From Microvirga sp. TS319 (lineage in GTDB: Bacteria > Pseudomonadota > Alphaproteobacteria > Rhizobiales > Beijerinckiaceae), in assembly GCF_041276405.1 (NCBI RefSeq), contig NZ_JBGGGT010000002.1, positions 1,587,001-1,651,000 of the forward strand: DNA of 64,000 nucleotides. The letters run 5' to 3'. The notes under the pieces are model-generated. The model saw nothing but the letters and a program-made list of their open reading frames with translations. It did no database searches and was not told the DNA's origin. Every line of letters starts with the position of its first letter. The stretch's first letter is position 1. The position numbers were made by a program, and so were the translations under genes. Below, in pieces: positions 17,824 through 25,987 of this stretch.

Positions 17824-18284
17824 GGCCCAGCTAGCCTTCAGAAATGGGGAAGCGGCCATGAGCGGCCGGCTCCGGGATATGTGATGTCTCCGCCGCCGAT
17901 GCAATGCGGCGGATGATTCCATATCGCAAACCTAGAACAAAGAGGGTACGCGCGGCAACGCCTTTTGAATGAAGCGTATTCGAATTGAATAATTCCGATA
18001 AATAACCGCTTAGTGTAGTTCCCATATGCAGGCCGGAAATGCAGGAGTAGGATAATTATGCGATGCGAGATGGATGATTAACGATTTTATTGTGAAAATG
18101 TTTTATAGATAGCGTTCGAGTGCCAGTTCGAACATGCCTGGATTCTGCCAAGAGAGCTCGCTCTTGTTGCTGGAATTAAGGTAAATATCCTCACTTCCAG
18201 GAGCTTATTTTACTGACGCGGTTTGCTATCGTTGACCATGAAACGATACTAAGTTACGAAGTGGGCCGCATTAGGAGAATGCTC
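17824..18284. other. 461-base AT-richer spacer between divergent uvrA and the giant RTX gene
   Basis: No gene is supported here. The half near uvrA carries the candidate promoter and LexA site and a small CCGCCG/CGGCGG hairpin (17893-17912). From about 17960 to 18250 the base composition is clearly AT-richer than the flanks. I see no convincing promoter for the giant gene beyond its ribosome site AGGAG at 18273-18277. Confidence 0.6.
17930..17958 (-). promoter_or_regulatory. Candidate uvrA promoter with LexA (SOS) box in the spacer
   Basis: On the minus strand bases 17949-17935 read GTACCCTCTTTGTTC, one mismatch from the alphaproteobacterial LexA direct repeat GTTC-N7-GTTC. It lies between a possible -35 TTGCCG (17958-17953) and -10 CTAGGT (17935-17930) spaced by 17 bases. 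LexA control of uvrA is established in related bacteria; the promoter hexamers here are weak and inferred. Confidence 0.45.
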
Positions 18285-21200
18285 ATGGCCATCACCAAAT
18301 CCCTTACCGAATTCGAACAGATCACGGTGCCATTCGATCCTGACGAGACCGTCACGATTACGGCCTCGTCCAGCGAGTTGTTTCTGATGACACCGGCCCA
18401 GATCAATCGGATGAAGGACTTCCATGTCGACTTCATCGATTGCACGGGGGTGAGTTTTGTCTGGAAAGTCGAGCAGGCCAAGGCTCTCGCCGCGACCGGC
18501 ATCCGCTTCGTGGCCGGCGAGGTGGTGTTTTTGTTCGATACGACGGATAACCTGAAGACCCTCACGGCGCCGGAGATAACGGCCCTCATCGGGAAGGGTC
18601 TCACCTCTATCCGCACCATGAACGAAGATCACAGACAGGTCTATAAAGCCGACCAAATCAAAGCTCTGGGCGGCATCAGGCTCGGCGACGAGGACCGGGC
18701 GGATCTGCTCGTCGCTGTCGATACCGGCGCGAATCTCGCTACCCTGACCGTCACCGAGCTTCAGAGACTCGCCCAGATTGATGCGGAGGACAACGTTCTT
18801 TCCTTGTCCCTGGAACAATTCTCCGCCCTGACGCCCGGCAAGTTCACGGCCGGCGACGAGCGGGTCCTGCTGGATACGGCCGCCACTCTAGGTGCCCTCG
18901 ACGGCGCCGCATTCCGGGGCTTGACCGACAGGGGAATCGTGCGCATCGCCTCCGCCGAGGTCGACCATGCCTTGAGCTTGTCCCTGGCGCAGGCCGACGA
19001 ACTGCTCGCTAGGCACATCGCATTGACCGGGACCGACACGGTGACTTTGACCGGCGGAGCCCAGGCTCTCACGGATGCTCTGTCGGCCGAAAGGATCCGC
19101 GACCTGGCCATCCAGGGTTTCGACCAGATCCATGTCACGGATGGCGGCACCCTGGGCCTTGGTCCTGATACTGCCGCCGCCTTCTTGCTGACACCCCTTA
19201 TGATTGCCCCCGGCGACAGGTGCATGGTGGCCGGCCTCGGAGACGACCTCGACAACTTCGATCCGGATGAGATCACCCGGTTTGGCGACAAGGGCGTCGA
19301 TGTGTTCGAGGCCATCAACAACCTGCTGACCCTCAGCGTTGCACAGGCTCGTGCCTTGGCCACCACGGGGATTGTGACGGGAGACGACGATACCGTCGCC
19401 GTTTCCGGGAACGCTGATCAGTTTCTCTTGATCACTCCTGACGAGATCACTGCGCTCGCCGGCAAGGGAGTCGACACTTTCCACTCCGACAATTCAATGA
19501 CTCTGAGCCTGGACCAGTTCAAGGCTCTCGGGGGCATCACACTGACTGCCGCCGGCACTATATCCGTGAAGGCCGCAGGGGATGTTCTCGCCGGTCTGAG
19601 GCCCGACGAGTTTGCCGCATTCGCCGCCAAGGGAATTGACGCCATCGATTCCGACGGTGACCTCGTCCTGAGCGTGGCGCAGTTCAACGCCTTGGGAACG
19701 GTCGGCTTGACGGCCGACGATACCGTGATCCTGAGCGGTGATGCTGCCGCGCTTCTCCAGATCGACGGGCCCATGATGCAGAGCCTGGTCGACAAGGGTG
19801 TCGACCGGATCGACTCGACCGACGCGGCTTTCAGCCTGAAGGTCGATGCGGCGGCTGTCCTGGCGGGCAGCACCATCGCGCTCGGCGAAGGCCATACGGT
19901 CACGGTGACCGGTGCGGCTGGCGACCTGCAATTGACGCCCGCTCAGATCGGCCAGCTTGCCGTCAAGGGCGTCGCTGTGCTCGACGCGACGGGCGACAAC
20001 GCCGACATGACCCTTTCCGTCGCACAGGCAGTCGCCCTGGCCGCCACGGGAACCATGACGGTGTCCGCGGGCGACAAGGTCACCGTGCTCGGCGAAGTGG
20101 CGGATCTGCGGACCCTGCAGGATACCCAGATCACCAAGCTCGGCGAGAAGGGCGTCGACGTGCTCGATGCGAGGGGCGACAACGCCGCCATGATTCTCTC
20201 CTTTGTGCAGGCGGTCGCCTTGGCCGCCACCGAGAGCATGAAGATGTCCTCGGGCGACCATGTGACCCTGCTGGCGGACGCGGTCGATCTCGTGCGCCTG
20301 TCGGGTTCCCAGATCACCAGGCTCGGCGAGAAGGGCGTCGACGTGATCGATGCGTCAGGCGTCAACATCGCCCTGAATCTCACGCTCGATCAGGCGAGAG
20401 CCCTGGCGGATACCCCGATCGTGCTGGCGAACGACGACGACGTCACGCTCACCCTGACAGCGGCCGAACTGCAGACCCTGGGAGGGTCCCAGATCGCTGC
20501 GCTTCTCTCCAAGGGCGTCGATCATATCAACGTGACCAACCCGAACCACGAGACGCTCTTCCTGACCGTGGCGCAGCTCGATGCCGTGGCCGGTCTCGAT
20601 TTGTCCGCCTTCGAGAGCATCGTTCTTCGCGATACCGGCGCCAAGCTCGGAAGCCTCTCGGTTTCCAAGATTGCGCAGATCGCCGAGTGGGGAATCGATT
20701 CGGTGGATGCCGGCAACGACATCCTAGTTCTGAACACGGCGCAACTGAACGCCTTCAGCCAGATCGGGCTGACGGGCGATGATTCGATCACCCTGCTCGA
20801 TACGAGCGCGTGGCTCGTCGAGCTGACGGGGGACCAGATCAGGGCCATGGGCGCCCAGGGAGTCGATCGGCTAAACGTCCTTGACGACGAATGGCGAATG
20901 ACGATCACGCAGGCCAAGGCTCTGGCGACGACCGAAATCGGCCTATTCGCGACGGACGAGGTGGTCCTGACCGGGACCGCCGACGAGGTGGCGACCCTGA
21001 CTGCCGCTGAAATCACCACCCTCGGCAGCAAAAACGTCGACATGATCGAGGTGACCGCCAATGCCCTGACCTTGGACGTAGCGCAGGCCGCGGCGCTTGC
21101 CGCGACCGCCTCGCTGAAGTTCGCCGCGGGCGACGCGGTCACCGTGTCCGGCACAGGCGAGGCGCTTGCCGCCCTTACCCCGGCCCAGATCGCAGCTCTG

Positions 21201-22115
21201 GGCGCGAAGGGTATCGATGCCCTGGACGCAACGGGCGACCTGCTCAGCCTCTCCATGGCCCAGTTTGCCGCGCTAGGAGACGTGGGGCTGGCGGCCGGCG
21301 ACACTGTCACCTTGGCGGATACAGGCGGCGCGCTTTCCGCCCTTACCTTAGGGCAGATCGGTGCTCTGGCGGCCAAGGGTGTCCATGCGCTGAATGCTTC
21401 GGACGACAGACTCAAACTGTCCATCGCCCAGCTCGGAGCGCTCGGTCAGCTCGGTCTGACCGCCGGCGACACGGTGACGTTGGCCGACACGGGCGGGAAG
21501 CTTTCCGCGCTCACCGCGGCGCAGATCGCGGCTCTGGTGGCCCGGGGCGTCGATGCGGTCGATGCGTCCGACAACAGGATCGATCTCTCTCTGGAGCAGT
21601 TCAATGCGCTGAGGCTTCTGACTCTGGCTGGGGAAGACGTCGTCAGGGTTCAGGGAACGTCCTCTGCGAACGTCATGATCAGCCAAGGCAATAGCGGAGC
21701 GTTCTTCGGATTGGGCGGCAACGACCGGCTGATGGGCGGGTCGGGCAACGACACGCTCGACGGCGGCACCGGCAACGACACCCTCACGGGCGGCACGGGC
21801 CGGGACACCTTCGTGTTCAAGGACCGCCTGAGCAAGACCGGCAACGTGGACAGGATCACCGACTACAACAAGACCCTCGACAGCTTCCAGCTCGACAACA
21901 AATACATGACAAAGCTGGGCGGCCCGGGTCGGTTGAGCAGCTCCAAGTTCGTGGTCGGCAAGGTGGCCAAGGATCACGACGACCACCTGATCTACGACAA
22001 GGGCACCGGCAAGCTCTACTACGATGCCGACGGCTCCGGCGGCCAGGCGCAGGTGCTGATCGCCCAGTTCACCAACAAGGTCGCGCTCACCGCCTCCGAG
22101 TTCACGATCATCTGA
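18285..22115 (+). CDS. Giant tandem-repeat protein with C-terminal RTX domain
   Basis: The 1276-residue acidic protein has about 19 copies of a 55-61 residue repeat from residue 20 to 1130. The repeat consensus is roughly LSVAQ-x2-AL (helix), a GD-x-VT-(L/V) strand, LxxLT-x2-QI-x2-L (helix), then KGVD-x-LDA-x-DN. After this come RTX nonapeptides (GLGGNDRLMGG, GSGNDTLDGG, GTGNDTLTGG; nt 21709-21810) and a serralysin-like C-terminal module like that of the 7324-8208 protein. There is no signal peptide, so type I secretion and a surface or extracellular location are inferred. I recognise no family for the repeat. AGGAG lies 7 bases before ATG 18285. It separates uvrA from ssb. Confidence 0.85.
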   Translation: MAITKSLTEFEQITVPFDPDETVTITASSSELFLMTPAQINRMKDFHVDFIDCTGVSFVWKVEQAKALAATGIRFVAGEVVFLFDTTDNLKTLTAPEITALIGKGLTSIRTMNEDHRQVYKADQIKALGGIRLGDEDRADLLVAVDTGANLATLTVTELQRLAQIDAEDNVLSLSLEQFSALTPGKFTAGDERVLLDTAATLGALDGAAFRGLTDRGIVRIASAEVDHALSLSLAQADELLARHIALTGTDTVTLTGGAQALTDALSAERIRDLAIQGFDQIHVTDGGTLGLGPDTAAAFLLTPLMIAPGDRCMVAGLGDDLDNFDPDEITRFGDKGVDVFEAINNLLTLSVAQARALATTGIVTGDDDTVAVSGNADQFLLITPDEITALAGKGVDTFHSDNSMTLSLDQFKALGGITLTAAGTISVKAAGDVLAGLRPDEFAAFAAKGIDAIDSDGDLVLSVAQFNALGTVGLTADDTVILSGDAAALLQIDGPMMQSLVDKGVDRIDSTDAAFSLKVDAAAVLAGSTIALGEGHTVTVTGAAGDLQLTPAQIGQLAVKGVAVLDATGDNADMTLSVAQAVALAATGTMTVSAGDKVTVLGEVADLRTLQDTQITKLGEKGVDVLDARGDNAAMILSFVQAVALAATESMKMSSGDHVTLLADAVDLVRLSGSQITRLGEKGVDVIDASGVNIALNLTLDQARALADTPIVLANDDDVTLTLTAAELQTLGGSQIAALLSKGVDHINVTNPNHETLFLTVAQLDAVAGLDLSAFESIVLRDTGAKLGSLSVSKIAQIAEWGIDSVDAGNDILVLNTAQLNAFSQIGLTGDDSITLLDTSAWLVELTGDQIRAMGAQGVDRLNVLDDEWRMTITQAKALATTEIGLFATDEVVLTGTADEVATLTAAEITTLGSKNVDMIEVTANALTLDVAQAAALAATASLKFAAGDAVTVSGTGEALAALTPAQIAALGAKGIDALDATGDLLSLSMAQFAALGDVGLAAGDTVTLADTGGALSALTLGQIGALAAKGVHALNASDDRLKLSIAQLGALGQLGLTAGDTVTLADTGGKLSALTAAQIAALVARGVDAVDASDNRIDLSLEQFNALRLLTLAGEDVVRVQGTSSANVMISQGNSGAFFGLGGNDRLMGGSGNDTLDGGTGNDTLTGGTGRDTFVFKDRLSKTGNVDRITDYNKTLDSFQLDNKYMTKLGGPGRLSSSKFVVGKVAKDHDDHLIYDKGTGKLYYDADGSGGQAQVLIAQFTNKVALTASEFTII

Positions 22116-22139
22116 CGAGGAGCGGAGCGATTTCACTTC

Positions 22140-22171
22140 CTTCGGCCTCCTTCACCTGAAGGGGGCCGAAG
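22140..22171 (+). terminator. Strong hairpin after the giant RTX gene
   Basis: Arms CTTCGGCC (22140-22147) and GGCCGAAG (22164-22171) enclose a second stem CCTTC/GAAGG, giving about 13-14 pairs in all with a T-G pair at the junction. No T-run follows, so it may protect or end the mRNA by other means; it lies 25 bases after the stop. Confidence 0.5.
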
Positions 22172-22294
22172 GCGCGACTGAACCGGCTCCGCGCTCGGGC
22201 AGGGGCCTGGGCATTCTGGGGACAGGTCGCTCTCGGGCTTGTCCTGGCATCCATTTGGCCCCAGAACAGCCTCACGTGAACAGGAGAGTGCCCG

Positions 22295-22810
22295 ATGGCA
22301 GGCAGCGTGAACAAGGTGATATTGGTGGGCAATCTGGGGCGCGACCCGGAGGTGCGCCGGCTGAGCAACGGCGAGCCAGTGGTGAACCTGCGCATTGCCA
22401 CCTCGGAGACCTGGAAGGACAAGGCCACGGGCGAGCGCAAGGAAAAGACCGAGTGGCACTCGGTGGTGATCTTCAACGAGAACCTGGGCCGGGTGGCCGA
22501 GCAATATCTCAAGAAGGGCTCGAAGGTTTACATCGAAGGCCAGCTCCAGACCCGCAAATGGACCGACCAGTCGGGCCAGGAGAAGTACACCACCGAGGTG
22601 GTGCTGCAGCGCTTCCGCGGCGAGATGACGATCCTGGACGGGCGCTCGGGCGGCGGCGCGTCGTCGGAATACGGCGACGAGGAGCCGGGCCAGATCAGCC
22701 GCGGTGGCGATTTCGGCCGTTCCTCTCCCATGGAACGCCGCCCGTCGCCGGCCCCGAGCGGAGGCGGAGCCCCGCGCTACAACGACCTCGACGACGATAT
22801 TCCGTTCTAG
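22295..22810 (+). CDS. ssb: Single-stranded DNA-binding protein SSB
   Basis: SSB coats single-stranded DNA during replication, repair and recombination as a tetramer. The 171-residue product has the N-terminal OB fold ([65 protein letters not shown]) up to about residue 115, a flexible Gly/Ser/Pro linker, and the acidic protein-docking tail DLDDDIPF at the C-terminus. CAGGAGAG precedes ATG 22295. In many relatives ssb is directly divergent from uvrA; here the giant gene lies between them. I found no LexA site upstream of ssb. Confidence 0.97.
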   Translation: MAGSVNKVILVGNLGRDPEVRRLSNGEPVVNLRIATSETWKDKATGERKEKTEWHSVVIFNENLGRVAEQYLKKGSKVYIEGQLQTRKWTDQSGQEKYTTEVVLQRFRGEMTILDGRSGGGASSEYGDEEPGQISRGGDFGRSSPMERRPSPAPSGGGAPRYNDLDDDIPF

Positions 22811-23081
22811 GGTCATGCCCCGCAAAAGGAGATGCAGCTGGTCGGTCGCGCTGTGGGCTCCTTGAGCCGGGCCGTGACCGATCGGCTCCGGCAGGGCGAA
22901 GCGCATTTCCTCCGCAGGTCGACGTGATGGATCTCGGCCGGCGCGACTCTCCGGGTCGCTCGAACGATGGACGGCGAGAGGCGGGAGCATCGGACGGATC
23001 CTGGAAATCGAGGCCGCATTTCACGGCCGACGCTTTGGCCGATTGACCGTGACATCGCCCCGCGAGGGGGGTAAGAGACCC
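22811..23081. other. Gene-free stretch after ssb
   Basis: I see no gene here. Short frames on both strands lack ribosome sites and recognisable sequence. The stretch ends at the ssb-side terminator. Confidence 0.5.
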
Positions 23082-23104
23082 AAAGGCGGCTTCAGCCGCC
23101 TTTT
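23082..23104 (+). terminator. Rho-independent terminator downstream of ssb
   Basis: Arms AAAGGCGGC (23082-23090) and GCCGCCTTT (23095-23103) flank a TTCA loop and are followed by T-rich sequence (TTTTCCTTT). The A-rich 5' side would also allow function on the other strand. Confidence 0.8.
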
Positions 23105-23109
23105 CCTTT

Positions 23110-23160
23110 GAGCATCGGGCCCAAAAGTGAAATCCACTTTTGGGATTGAATCCGACGCTC
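23110..23160. repeat. Intergenic palindrome upstream of the M20 peptidase gene
   Basis: The unit GAGCATCGGGCCCAAAAGTG, with right arm CCACTTTTGGGAT and end CCGACGCTC, lies directly after the terminator and 27 bases before the peptidase start. Confidence 0.8.
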
Positions 23161-23187
23161 CCTCCGAGAGACCCTTGCGAAGCTGCC

Positions 23188-24300
23188 ATGACCTCCCCAG
23201 CCCTCGATACCCTCTTCACCTGGATCCGCACTGAGAGCCCGACCCATGACGTGGCCGGCGTGAACCTGATGATGGATCTCGTCGTCGGGCAGATGGCGGA
23301 CGCGCCGGTCGCCGTCGAGCGCGTCAAGGGAGAGCAGGGGCTCGGCGATGCCCTGATCCTGCGCGCCGGCCCGCAGACGGACGAGCCCGCCATCCTGATC
23401 CTGTCCCATCTCGACACCGTGCATCCGGTCGGCACCATCGAGAAGGATCTGCCGCTGCGGATCGAGGGGGACCGGCTCTACGGCCCCGGCGTCTACGACA
23501 TGAAGGCCAGCGCCTGGTACTGCCTGGAGGCCTTCAAGGAGGTCGCCCGGAAAGGCACGGCCGCTCGTCCTCTGATCTATCTCGTCACGCCCGACGAGGA
23601 AATCGGCTCGCCCATGACGCGGCCGATCATCGAGAATTTCGCCCGCCGCACGGCCTATACCCTCGTGACGGAGCCGGGGCGGGACGGCGGCAAGGTCGTC
23701 ACGGCCCGCAAGGGCGTCGGGCGCTTCGACGTGCGCGTGGAGGGTCGCCCGGCCCATGCGGGCTCGCGCCACGCGGACGGGCGCAACGCCGTCTACGAGG
23801 CGGCGCGCCAGATCCTCGCCATCGAGGCCATGACCGATTACGCCCGGGGCGTCACGACCACGGTTGGCATGGTGTCCGGAGGGACGGCAGTGAACACGAT
23901 CCCGCAGCATTGCAGCTTCCCCGTGGACCTGCGCGTCGAAACCGTGGCGGACGGCGAGGCGCTGACGCGGGCGATCCTGGGGCTCAAGGCTCAGGATCCC
24001 GATTTCAAGATCACCGTGACCGGCGGCATGAACCGGCCGCCCTACGAGCGCACGGAAGGAACCGCGAAGCTGTTCGAGCATGCGAAATCGCTCGCGGCGG
24101 CGATCGGCTTCGACCTCGTCTCTGCGCCGCGGGTCGGCGGCGGTTCGGATGGCAACTTCACGGCGGCGCTCGGCGTGCCGACCCTCGACGGCATCGGCAT
24201 CGACGGGGACGGGGCGCATACGCTGCACGAATACGGCGTGATCTCCTCCATCGCGCCGCGCCAAGAGCTTGTGAAGCGCCTGCTGGAGACGCTGCGCTGA
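23188..24300 (+). CDS. M20 family metallopeptidase (carboxypeptidase G2-like)
   Basis: The 370-residue cytosolic enzyme has the M20 zinc-site motifs in order: LSHLDTVHPVG, GPGVYDMKAS, TPDEEIGSPM (catalytic Glu pair), the dimerisation-domain signature RPAHAGSRHADGRNA, and GGGSDGNFTAALGVP toward the end. This fits glutamate carboxypeptidase or ArgE/DapE-like enzymes that cleave peptide or acyl-amino-acid bonds; the exact substrate is unknown. The ATG at 23188 keeps the expected N-terminus. rppH follows 208 bases downstream on the same strand. Confidence 0.88.
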   Translation: MTSPALDTLFTWIRTESPTHDVAGVNLMMDLVVGQMADAPVAVERVKGEQGLGDALILRAGPQTDEPAILILSHLDTVHPVGTIEKDLPLRIEGDRLYGPGVYDMKASAWYCLEAFKEVARKGTAARPLIYLVTPDEEIGSPMTRPIIENFARRTAYTLVTEPGRDGGKVVTARKGVGRFDVRVEGRPAHAGSRHADGRNAVYEAARQILAIEAMTDYARGVTTTVGMVSGGTAVNTIPQHCSFPVDLRVETVADGEALTRAILGLKAQDPDFKITVTGGMNRPPYERTEGTAKLFEHAKSLAAAIGFDLVSAPRVGGGSDGNFTAALGVPTLDGIGIDGDGAHTLHEYGVISSIAPRQELVKRLLETLR

Positions 24301-24508
24301 TCGCGATCGGCGATCTGCGCGACAGGCCGGAGCGACAGGCCGGAATTCGCCGATTCTGCCGCGGATCGGGTCTGGCGCGCCTTTTGGAAGGGCGACGGTC
24401 ATCCGATCGGCCTGCTGACGGGAGGCTCGGCTGGTCGGTGCTCGAGAGCGGTGTGCTGGAGCCGGGACTTCATGTCCTGATCAGGAATGCGGGCGAGGGG
24501 ACCTTGCA
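24301..24508 (+). other. Spacer with possible decayed or frameshifted small gene
   Basis: Two overlapping frames give protein-like pieces: one reads DRVWRAFWKGDGHPIGLL, and a second, shifted frame continues LGWSVLESGVLEPGLHVLIRNAG. Read together they look like one small protein with a single frameshift near 24420. I do not recognise it, and it may be chance. Confidence 0.2.
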
Positions 24509-25027
24509 ATGGATGCGCAGGCGAAGCCGGACTACCGGCCCAATGTAGGCATAGCCCTGTTCAACGGTCGCGGGCAGGTGCTGATGGCCCAGCGGCTCGG
24601 GAACTCGGGCCCTGAGATCATTGCGCCGGGCCATGAATGGCAGATGCCGCAGGGCGGCATCGATGCGGACGAGGATCCGCTGGCGGCGGCCTTTCGCGAG
24701 TTGCAGGAAGAGACGAACGTCACGAGCGCGGCCTATCTGGGCGAGACGGCGTCGTGGCTGAGCTACGATTTTCCACCCTATGACGGTCCTCTGCACCATC
24801 TCTCGGGCTACCGGGGGCAGCGGCAGAAATGGTTCGCCCTGCGCTTCACCGGCGACGAGAGCGAGATCGACGTCACGCTCACGCATGGCAATGCCGTCCC
24901 GGAATTCGCCGAATGGCGCTGGCAGGACCTTGCCGCCGCGCCAGGGCTCGTCGTGCCCTTCAAGCGGGCGGTCTACGAGCATGTGACGGAGGCGTTCGCG
25001 GGCTTCGCGCTCGCGCCTGCCGCGTGA
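24509..25027 (+). CDS. rppH: RNA pyrophosphohydrolase RppH (Nudix)
   Basis: RppH removes pyrophosphate from the 5' end of triphosphorylated mRNA and starts its decay. The 172-residue product begins YRPNVGIALFNGRGQVLMAQR and has the Nudix box at residues 49-71 (G49, E55, R63, E64, E67, E68); the penultimate Gly of the box is Asn70, as is usual in RppH. Further RppH hallmarks are WQMPQGGID and SYDFPP plus RGQRQKWFALRF. GAGGGG precedes ATG 24509. The length and motifs leave little doubt. Confidence 0.93.
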   Translation: MDAQAKPDYRPNVGIALFNGRGQVLMAQRLGNSGPEIIAPGHEWQMPQGGIDADEDPLAAAFRELQEETNVTSAAYLGETASWLSYDFPPYDGPLHHLSGYRGQRQKWFALRFTGDESEIDVTLTHGNAVPEFAEWRWQDLAAAPGLVVPFKRAVYEHVTEAFAGFALAPAA

Positions 25028-25055
25028 AGCGAGTGAGGCGGCTGCCCCCGAGGTC

Positions 25056-25247
25056 TCAGTCATCGTCCGCCTTGTCCGGCTGCGCGATCTCGGGATGTTT
25101 CCGCACCAGAACGTCCCGGTCATTGGCCAGCGCCTCCCAGGTGCGCGCCATCTCGACCAGCTGATCGCGCTGCGGTCCCTCCGGAACCTGCTTGGCGAGC
25201 ACGCGGCATTCCTCGGCGTGTTTGCGGTATTCGGATGCTTTCTTCAT
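25056..25247 (-). CDS. Small hypothetical protein (63 aa)
   Basis: This charged, helical protein of 63 residues begins MKKASEYRKHAEECRVLAKQ and contains RDQLVEMARTWEALAND. Similar short proteins are common in Hyphomicrobiales, but no function is known to me. The helical YRxHAxECRxLA pattern suggests a coiled or helix-hairpin cytosolic protein. It lies between rppH and marC, on the marC strand, 32 bases after the marC stop region. Confidence 0.7.
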   Translation of the reverse strand: MKKASEYRKHAEECRVLAKQVPEGPQRDQLVEMARTWEALANDRDVLVRKHPEIAQPDKADDD

Positions 25248-25279
25248 GGCTTCTTCTTTTTTTGACGAAAAACCATCGC

Positions 25280-25918
25280 TTACAACGTCTCAGGGCGCAG
25301 CAAGGCACCGACGCCGTCGATGATGAACTGCACGGCCAGCCCCGCCAGGATGACGCCGAGCAGCCGGGTCAGGACCACGTTCCCGGTCACGCCGAGCCAG
25401 CGGGAGACGCGCTCGGCTGCGGAGAACACGATGAAGCAACTTGCGATTCCAAGGGCGATCAGGATGATCAGGGACGAGAGATAGACGAGATTTCCGTCGG
25501 CCCGTCCTGCCAGGAGGATGACCGCCGTGATGGCGCCAGGCCCCGCCATGAGCGGGATCGCCAGGGGAAAGGCCGCGATGTTGCGGATATGGTCTTCCGT
25601 GATGGCAACCTCGGCCGTGTGCTGCTTGCGCTCGTTGCGGCGCTCGAACACCATCTCGAACGCGATCCAGAACAGCAGCAGCCCGCCCGAGATGCGGAAG
25701 GCCGGGATCCCGACGCCGAGGAGGCGCAGGAGAACCTCGCCGCCGAGGCCGAAAAAGGCCAGGATGCAGAAGGCGATCAGGCTCGCCCGGGTGGAAACGC
25801 GGCGGCGCTCGTCGGAATTCATGCCCCGGGTCAGCGACACGAAGATGGGCGCGAGGGCGACCGGATCGAGGGTGACGAGCAGCGTGACGAGGGCGGCGGA
25901 GATATAGTCGAAGAGCAT
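25280..25918 (-). CDS. MarC family integral membrane protein
   Basis: The 212-residue protein has six predicted membrane helices and MarC (UPF0056) hallmarks: LLVTLDPVALAPIFVSLT near the N-terminus, AFFGLGGEVLLRLLGVGIPAFRISGG, and PLAIPLMAGPGAITAVILL in the middle. Family function is unsettled, and the old link to multiple antibiotic resistance is not supported. The ATG at 25918 gives the usual N-terminus. It is divergent from the phosphatase-like gene. Confidence 0.9.
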   Translation of the reverse strand: MLFDYISAALVTLLVTLDPVALAPIFVSLTRGMNSDERRRVSTRASLIAFCILAFFGLGGEVLLRLLGVGIPAFRISGGLLLFWIAFEMVFERRNERKQHTAEVAITEDHIRNIAAFPLAIPLMAGPGAITAVILLAGRADGNLVYLSSLIILIALGIASCFIVFSAAERVSRWLGVTGNVVLTRLLGVILAGLAVQFIIDGVGALLRPETL

Positions 25919-25987
25919 CGGCTGGACCTTGAGGACAGCTTTGCTTTATGGGGTGCCGGCAGGGTTTTGGCGAGAGGGTACGCAACG

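Noticed and set aside
14674..17916. Open frame of 1080 codons on the plus strand
   Set aside because: It runs antisense to uvrA. Its translation is low in hydrophobic pattern and rich in Arg, Gly, His and Leu, as expected from the third-position GC bias of uvrA. It has no known motif.
22116..22294. LexA box upstream of ssb
   Set aside because: GAAC occurs more than once, but no pair has the 7-base spacing of the alphaproteobacterial LexA site.
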